NCBI GenBank assembly: GCA_946122785.1
Contig: CAMGYJ010000007.1
Location: forward strand, 4,170,909-4,234,908
Origin: Linum tenue
Lineage: Eukaryota; Streptophyta; Magnoliopsida; Malpighiales; Linaceae
Length of the DNA stretch: 64,000 nucleotides
Direction: 5' to 3'
The translations under genes were made by a program, and so were the position numbers. The notes under the pieces were generated by a model, which saw nothing but the letters and a program-made list of their open reading frames with translations, ran no database searches and was not told where the DNA came from. Positions 58,844-64,000 of this stretch are shown here, piece after piece (the first letter of the stretch is position 1; each line of letters begins with the position of its first letter).

Positions 58844-59639
58844 TAGGGGTGTCCAAATGGTTAGCGTGGTAATAATCAAACCAACTAAGCCAAAATTTCA
58901 TTAACCATGGAATAAAATATCTTAACCAAACCGTCCATATTAACCAAACCAAAGTTTAATTGGTTTGGTTAATCAGATAATCGGATTAACCAAATAGCAT
59001 AACATTACATGAAAATAATTATCCTGTTAATGATTAAAACATAATCATATGTTATTACTATCATAAACTATCATTATGTATAAGCAATAATAATAAGACT
59101 AACCATTATGATAATCATCATCATTCGAGTTAATGCATCATTCATCATCTCTGCACCTAATATAGTTAGCTTACAACAAACCCTTAACATAAATATTAAA
59201 TACATACCAATACCATTCATGAGGAAGTTAAAGCTCTCCCACAAAACACTTAAAACTATATATAGTTTGAGGTGACTGTCAAGTCATGGTATTGTACGTA
59301 AAAAGTCTAGTAGCTATCCAAAATGTTTTGGTTTAGTAAATAGGTAGACCCATTTAATTTTTGAGCCATAATGCTTTGATTTGTTGTGCACATGGAAATA
59401 AAATAGGGAATCACGAAAATTTGGTTCGGTTGGTTGCATGGAAGTATAAATAATTTTGTATATTAGGTGTATCATTGTTTGGCTAATTGGTTTCATTGGT
59501 TAGCACTTAGCAGTGCTGAAACCAAACCACCTAAACCAAATAAGCTAAATTGTTTAACCAAACCAATCCAATTATCCAAATTAACCGAATGCTACAGGTT
59601 AATATGGTTACCACGGTAACCAATCCGTTTGAACACCCA
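58844..59639. mobile_element. hAT-like MITE, about 796 bp
   Basis: It starts TAGGGGTGTCCAAATGG and ends with the inverse of TGGGTGTTCAAACGG. Subterminal regions carry many TTAACCAAAC/GTTTGGTTAA motifs in opposite orientation. The right end abuts a different hAT terminus, which probably explains the missing TSD. Confidence 0.7.
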
Positions 59640-59900
59640 GTGGCGGACCCGGAATTGTTGGAGAGGTGTGTTGCCGATAAAATAGGAAAATAATTAAAAA
59701 AATTAATAAAAACTAAGTAGAAATTACTAGAAATGAATTCATTAAAGTTCACAATGTCATGTTTATAACGAACCACAACGACTTTTCATGTTCTGAAATG
59801 TCTCTAAAATACATTCATCACTTATGTTGCAAAGCAAATCCTTTTCGATATACACAGCTAAGGAGTCTATTGTAACTTGTCAATGGAATGGAGGGTAATT
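59638..59900. mobile_element. One-ended hAT fragment (CAGTGGCGG family)
   Basis: CAGTGGCGGACCCGG resembles the terminus CAGTGGCGGAGGCAG of the hAT derivative at 39347. No matching right end was seen downstream, so this is a truncated copy; the right limit is a guess. Confidence 0.5.
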
Positions 59901-60507
59901 AAATGAAAAAATAAAGTATTAAATGTAATTGATGGCAACCAAACCGTAATTTCATCCTCTTATGTATTAGTTCCATAATTTTGGGTGGGTAGTAAGTATC
60001 TCATGTTTCATCCTTATGCTCGAGATCGGAACATGGTACTGAACAATTCCACAAAATTTCACTCAAATTAAAAAAAAAAAAGAAATCAATAAACATTAAG
60101 GATACATATGGACAACAATTTCTCCATGGATATAAGATTTAAGATATGTACATAGAGATAGAATTTAAGATATGATACACTAACTAAAAAAATTTGCCCT
60201 CCTTCTAAAACACATTCCCAAGTAAGGACCATAAAACCGTACCAGAGATTGTACGCAGCAGTATCAGACCACCGATACAATATACCATATTCCAAAGTCC
60301 GAAATCCCCAACAAAAACAAACAACCCAATTTTCTACTGACTAAATCCCGCCACCACCATCTTCTTAATTATCCCCAAAACCAATCAACGCAATCATCTC
60401 CCCCCTTCCTATACAAACATTGCCCATTAGTACTTTTCGATCGATGTCATGCACCATGCACAAACACGTACAAAAGTTGTAACCTTTTTCTCTTTTCAAA
60501 TGCGCCA
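59901..60507. other. 3' flank of the PRK-like gene
   Basis: About 600 bp, AT-rich to 60300 and then pyrimidine/A-rich. It presumably contains the 3' UTR of the minus-strand kinase. No gene. Confidence 0.5.
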
Positions 60508-63192
60508 TCATACATCATCCATAAACTGCTCAATCTTCTCGACCGCCTCCTTGACGTCGACCCTAATCTCCAGATCCTCCTCACAGCAGCTCAACGCGAG
60601 CTTCAGCAAGTGGATCATCTGGCTCTTGCTGTCTTTCGTCGTCCCGGCCATGTCCTTCTCGAAAACCTCGCCCATCCTCTTCTCCTTCACCATGTTGTTC
60701 ACCCACGTCCCGAGGTCCGACCCACTGTCGTATCCCGACGTTAGGTAGTTCTCCGGGAACTTCCCCGTTAGGATCTCCAGCATCAGGATCCCGAGGCTCC
60801 ACACGTCGGTCTTGTTCGACGTCTTGCCGTGCTGGGCGTACTCCGGGGACTTGTAGGCGATCATGAGCTTGTGGGCGTGGTCGGAGTTGATCACCGGCCG
60901 GAGGGCGTAGTCGGTGAGCATGGGCTCGAAGGATTCGTCGAGGAGGACGTTGGAGGATTTCAGGTGGGCGTGTGGGACGGTGAGTGGGATTTCGTCGTGG
61001 AGGTATGCCAAGCCCTTTGCTGTCCCTCTGATGATCTTTACTCGGGTTGGCCAATCCAGCCCTTGCTCCGACGAGTGGTTCCCTACATGAAAAATAAACA
61101 TGATATCAGAGTCTTCTGTGACCAATATGTCTTTTGTTCGAATTATATATGAAGATCTCATTTGTTAAGCACAATGCATTATAATATATGTACAAACTTC
61201 AACCCATCCGCGAGTGACTTTCGTTGGACGTGTGTTAGTATGTGGTATAAGATTCATTATTAAATCTCTCTCAACAACTCGAGTTATTGGTTCTTGACAA
61301 GATGTCATAAGCCAGTTGGTACTAATAACTCGAGTTGTTGGAAGATATCCACATAAAGATTTTACCCACTTCCTTACACGTCCATTCAAATGTTGCACAG
61401 ACCCTCTGTACCATGTACTTTAAGACAACGGTTAATATAGGGGGTCGTCGGGATTTGGACACGTGACATGAAGGATAAATCATCTCTGATATCATGCATA
61501 AACCAATTGGTCTCCATGTAAGAAAGTAGTTAAAATTGCGAACAAGGGTTTGGTCCTAGTGGTAGGGGTGGCCATTTTACCGTGTTCCCGAATTTTATCA
61601 AACCTCAAACCGAATTCGAACCGAATTATAATTCGGTTCGGTCGGTTCAAACTGACTTATAATTCGGTTCAGTTCGATTTTTCATACAAAACCGAACTTG
61701 TGAGGTTAGATTGTATCTTCTCTCTTTTGAATTATTTTTCACCTCTAATGTAAACAATAAATATGCATCATCAATTATAAAATCAAACATTTCAACACAT
61801 AAGTCATAAAACACTAACATGATTCAAATATTTAAGTCTCATAATAAGTAGAAACATAAAAATCCACCATTTGGAGCTTGCAATTATAATATTCGGTTTT
61901 TTCGGTTCGGAATTCGAAAATTTGGTTCGGTCGAAAGGACATTGGTTTCCGAAATATGCCCTTTTCTCTTCCGAATTCCGAACCGAATAACATTTATTCG
62001 GTTCGGTTCAGTTTTACCGAACCATATGCCCACCTCTACCTAGTGGTCTTGAACTTGGAGGTCCGGGTTCAAATATATTCAGTAACACCTAACTATAAAA
62101 TAAGTTTATGTCACCCTTATAAAAAAGTTGGTTAAAACCCATAAATGAATCTCTTTCAACGACTCGAGTTATTGGAACTAGCTGGTTTATAACGACTCAG
62201 ATATCATGATCATGAACCAACCGATCCCAATAAGTCAAATTGTTGAAAGAAATCCTTATATAGATTTTTAACCATCCCAGCAGCTGGTCTCAGTGTAAGA
62301 AAGTGGTTAAGATCCATACACGAACCTCTTCCAACAACTCGCGCGTTATTGGCGTACCAGTTGGTTTATAACAAACTCTGATACCACGCGCGTCATAAAT
62401 TAAACTGATCCCAATAACTCGAATTGTTGGGAGAAAGCTTATACGAAGTTTTAGTGGGGGGCGTGTGTGTGAAAGGAAAAAAAGAATAAAGTGAATTGTC
62501 ATACACACCGTGAAGGTGGCTAGCCAGGCTTCCCTTGTCAACAAACTTGGACACCAAAAGCTTCTCCTCCTTCCTGTAATAGTAAGCCTCCAACGGCAGC
62601 AAGTTCGGGTGCTTCAGCTTCCCGAGCATCCTCATGTGCTCGTGGAACTCCTCCCTCCCGACGTTGTTCATGTGCCGGTACCTCTTCACCACCATCGCCT
62701 GCCCGACCACTCCGGCCTTGTACGACGCGCCGAACGTCCCGCTCCCCAACACCTCCGCCGACGCCCTCAGCAGATCCTGCAGATCAAACCTCTCCACGTC
62801 GTCTCTCAGGAACAGCAGCCGGTTCGCCTGGTCGGCCCTCCGCGCCTGCGCGTGGGCCCCCGCCGCCACGGAGGCGCTGCTGACGTGGGTGGCCTCCTCG
62901 CGCTGCACGGCCCGCACGGCGGGGGCCGACGTCAGGATGACTTTCCCGCTGGTGAAGGAGTCCCGCGCCAGCTGGCGGCTGGCGGCGTGCTTGCGCCGGT
63001 GGCGGAGGAGGAGGCACAGGATGGTGGCGATGAGGATGATGACGAGGACGAGGAGGATGATGATGATCTCCAGCGTCAGGTTCGTGAGCCTGGCCTCGGC
63101 AGCGGGGAGGAAGAAGAACGGCGGCGGCGGCTGAGGTGGCGGCGGAGGGGCGGAGCATGGGTGTAGTGGGGCCCCGCACAGACCTTTGTTGC
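60508..63192 (-). CDS. PRK-like LRR receptor kinase (TM and kinase part), predicted pseudokinase, 5' end outside window
   Basis: Pollen-receptor-kinase-like protein of the plasma membrane. Two minus-strand exons are visible: 63192-62509 and 61082-60508 (stop TGA), with a 1426-bp repeat-filled intron. The first visible exon begins with the last LRR cap (GNKGLCGAPLHPC), a Pro-rich stretch, a TM helix (IIIILLVLVIILIATIL), then RFDLQDLLRASAEVLGSGTF, YKAGVV, a VVKRY lysine and PNLLPLEAYYYRKEEKLLVS. The second starts in the C-terminal lobe: AYLHDEIPLTVPHAHLKSSN, SPEYAQHG, KTDVWSLGILMLEILTGKFP. The HRD motif reads HAH and the DFG region reads TDYAL, so catalysis is unlikely, a common state in this subfamily. 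The LRR exon must lie beyond 64000. The first visible exon is very GC-rich, producing long antisense ORFs. Which PRK it is cannot be decided. Confidence 0.92.
61235..61400. repeat. Dispersed AACTCGAGTT repeat in PRK intron
   Basis: Two inverted versions, TCAACAACTCGAGTTATTGG and ATAACTCGAGTTGTTGGAAG, occur within about 80 bp. They match the repeat at 17139. Related, more diverged copies lie at 62150-62240 and 62320-62440. Confidence 0.6.
61545..62075 (+). mobile_element. Possible tRNA-derived SINE fragment split by a hAT MITE
   Basis: When the hAT element (61563-62038) and one TSD are removed, the flanks join as GGTTTGGTCCTAGTGG plus TCTTGAACTTGGAGGTCC and GGGTTCAAAT. A polymerase III A-box-like segment (GGTCCTAGTGG) and a B-box-like GGTTCAAAT then lie at tRNA-like spacing. 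The family and borders are not established. Confidence 0.45.
61563..62038. mobile_element. hAT-like MITE, 476 bp, 8-bp TSD, in PRK intron
   Basis: CCTAGTGG at 61555-61562 and 62039-62046 is an exact duplication. The ends are TAGGGGTGGCCAT and the inverse of TAGAGGTGGGCAT (11 of 13 agree). Subterminal regions are full of ATTCGGTTCGGTCGGTTC-type motifs. No ORF. Confidence 0.9.
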
Positions 63193-64000
63193 CTGAAATT
63201 AATTATTCAGAAAAATTCCTGTGTGAAAAGAATGCATCAAGAGCATGCACAACATATGTAAAAGAAAAAATAGGACATATAATAGGGGAGGGGTTAGAAC
63301 TTAGAATGCTAACACTTTTTTTAAGCATGATGTAAACACTTGCTCTCGTAAATAGGGAAGGGGTATAGGGGCACGCTTGGTGTTAGGGAAGGAGAAGGGT
63401 GGGGAAGGGAAAATATAGCGCAAGTACATTCAAATACATTACAAGTTCCTTGAAATAGATAAAAGTCTAAAAAAAACACATTACGAGTTTATCAAAGCAT
63501 ATCACAAGTCATATGAAGCATACCACAATTCTCATCAAATCACACCACAAGTTAAAAGAACACCTATAACCGGGGAAAAACCCAGTAGCTTCAGAGAGCT
63601 TTAGCTATTTCCATATCACAAAGTTCAGAGCTGATCCCTCTCTCCACGGACTCGAATCAACAAATATTCGATTCGACCCGATTCGACCAAAACATGTTAA
63701 ACCCCCAGTTGTCAAAACAAGAAAAAATTGAACGATTGAGGAGAAAAACTGAATATGCTTCTTAATTATGACGATAAATCGTACTATTTACAGTTTACCC
63801 TTCATACTCGAGCTTATGGATTCCCAACGGTCAGTAAGAAAGGATAGAGAGAGAGAGAGGAAAAGTCGGTTACTCTCCTTACAACCTGATTGGGTTTATT
63901 ACAAATCCAGACCTAATCTTTCTATCTTGCCTAACTTAATCTTAAAAACTTTGTAACGCTTACCGTTTAATCCATTCGTTCGTATAATCAAGTATGATTA
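63193..64000. other. Intron of the PRK-like gene running off the window
   Basis: About 800 bp between the first visible exon and the window edge. No LRR-coding frame is seen on the minus strand, so this is intron. A short GA run lies near 63850. Confidence 0.6.

Noticed and set aside
58844..59639. 8-bp TSD for this MITE
   Set aside because: The left flank (TTTGCAAG) and right flank do not match; the right flank is another hAT terminus.
62510..63166. 218-codon plus-strand ORF
   Set aside because: It is the antisense of the GC-rich PRK kinase exon; composition (Arg/Val/His runs) and the sense-strand kinase motifs show it is a shadow.

Overview
The window is nuclear DNA from a flowering plant, most likely a core eudicot. 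The evidence is many-exon genes with short GT-AG introns, AT-rich intergenic DNA, plant-only families (STRUBBELIG-type and pollen-type receptor kinases, a MYB-CC factor, an ECT-type YTH protein) and plant LINE, hAT, Harbinger and foldback elements. I cannot name the species. No bacterial-type operon, CRISPR array or rRNA gene is present.

Layout. 156-1073 (+) holds the last three exons of a Rab escort protein. 1.3-3.1 kb is transposon debris, including a hAT MITE nested in a 5'-truncated LINE, both with intact target-site duplications. 3346-11117 (+) is a complete 21-exon valyl-tRNA synthetase with a non-AUG presequence-like extension. It converges on COX15 (13927-11661, -), which makes heme A in mitochondria. 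A second truncated LINE (14369-15017) lies just upstream of COX15. From 15.7 to 35.7 kb four minus-strand genes follow head to tail: an SRF4/SRF5-type LRR receptor kinase, a membrane-anchored START-domain lipid-binding protein, a YTH m6A reader, and an OCT7-type organic cation/carnitine transporter. A decayed copy of the transporter's last exon sits at 38.1 kb.

39-53 kb is gene-poor and repeat-rich: a 216-bp foldback, a 658-bp hAT derivative keeping the transposase dimerisation segment, several MITEs and two small tandem arrays. 55039-58317 (+) is a MYB-CC (G2-like/PHR-type) transcription factor. 63192-60508 (-) is the TM and kinase part of a PRK-like LRR receptor kinase whose LRR exon lies beyond the right edge.

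The genes look like an ordinary syntenic stretch, not a functional cluster. Both receptor kinases have lost the catalytic-loop Asp. ValRS and COX15 both involve mitochondria, but I infer no co-regulation. I found no convincing new multi-gene system. The items most worth checking are the CUG-started ValRS extension, two GC-AG introns, an atp9-like fragment in a YTH-gene intron, the long foldback, and the datable nested transposon insertions. Exon limits were read by eye from splice consensus, reading frame and family similarity; every internal junction keeps the frame.
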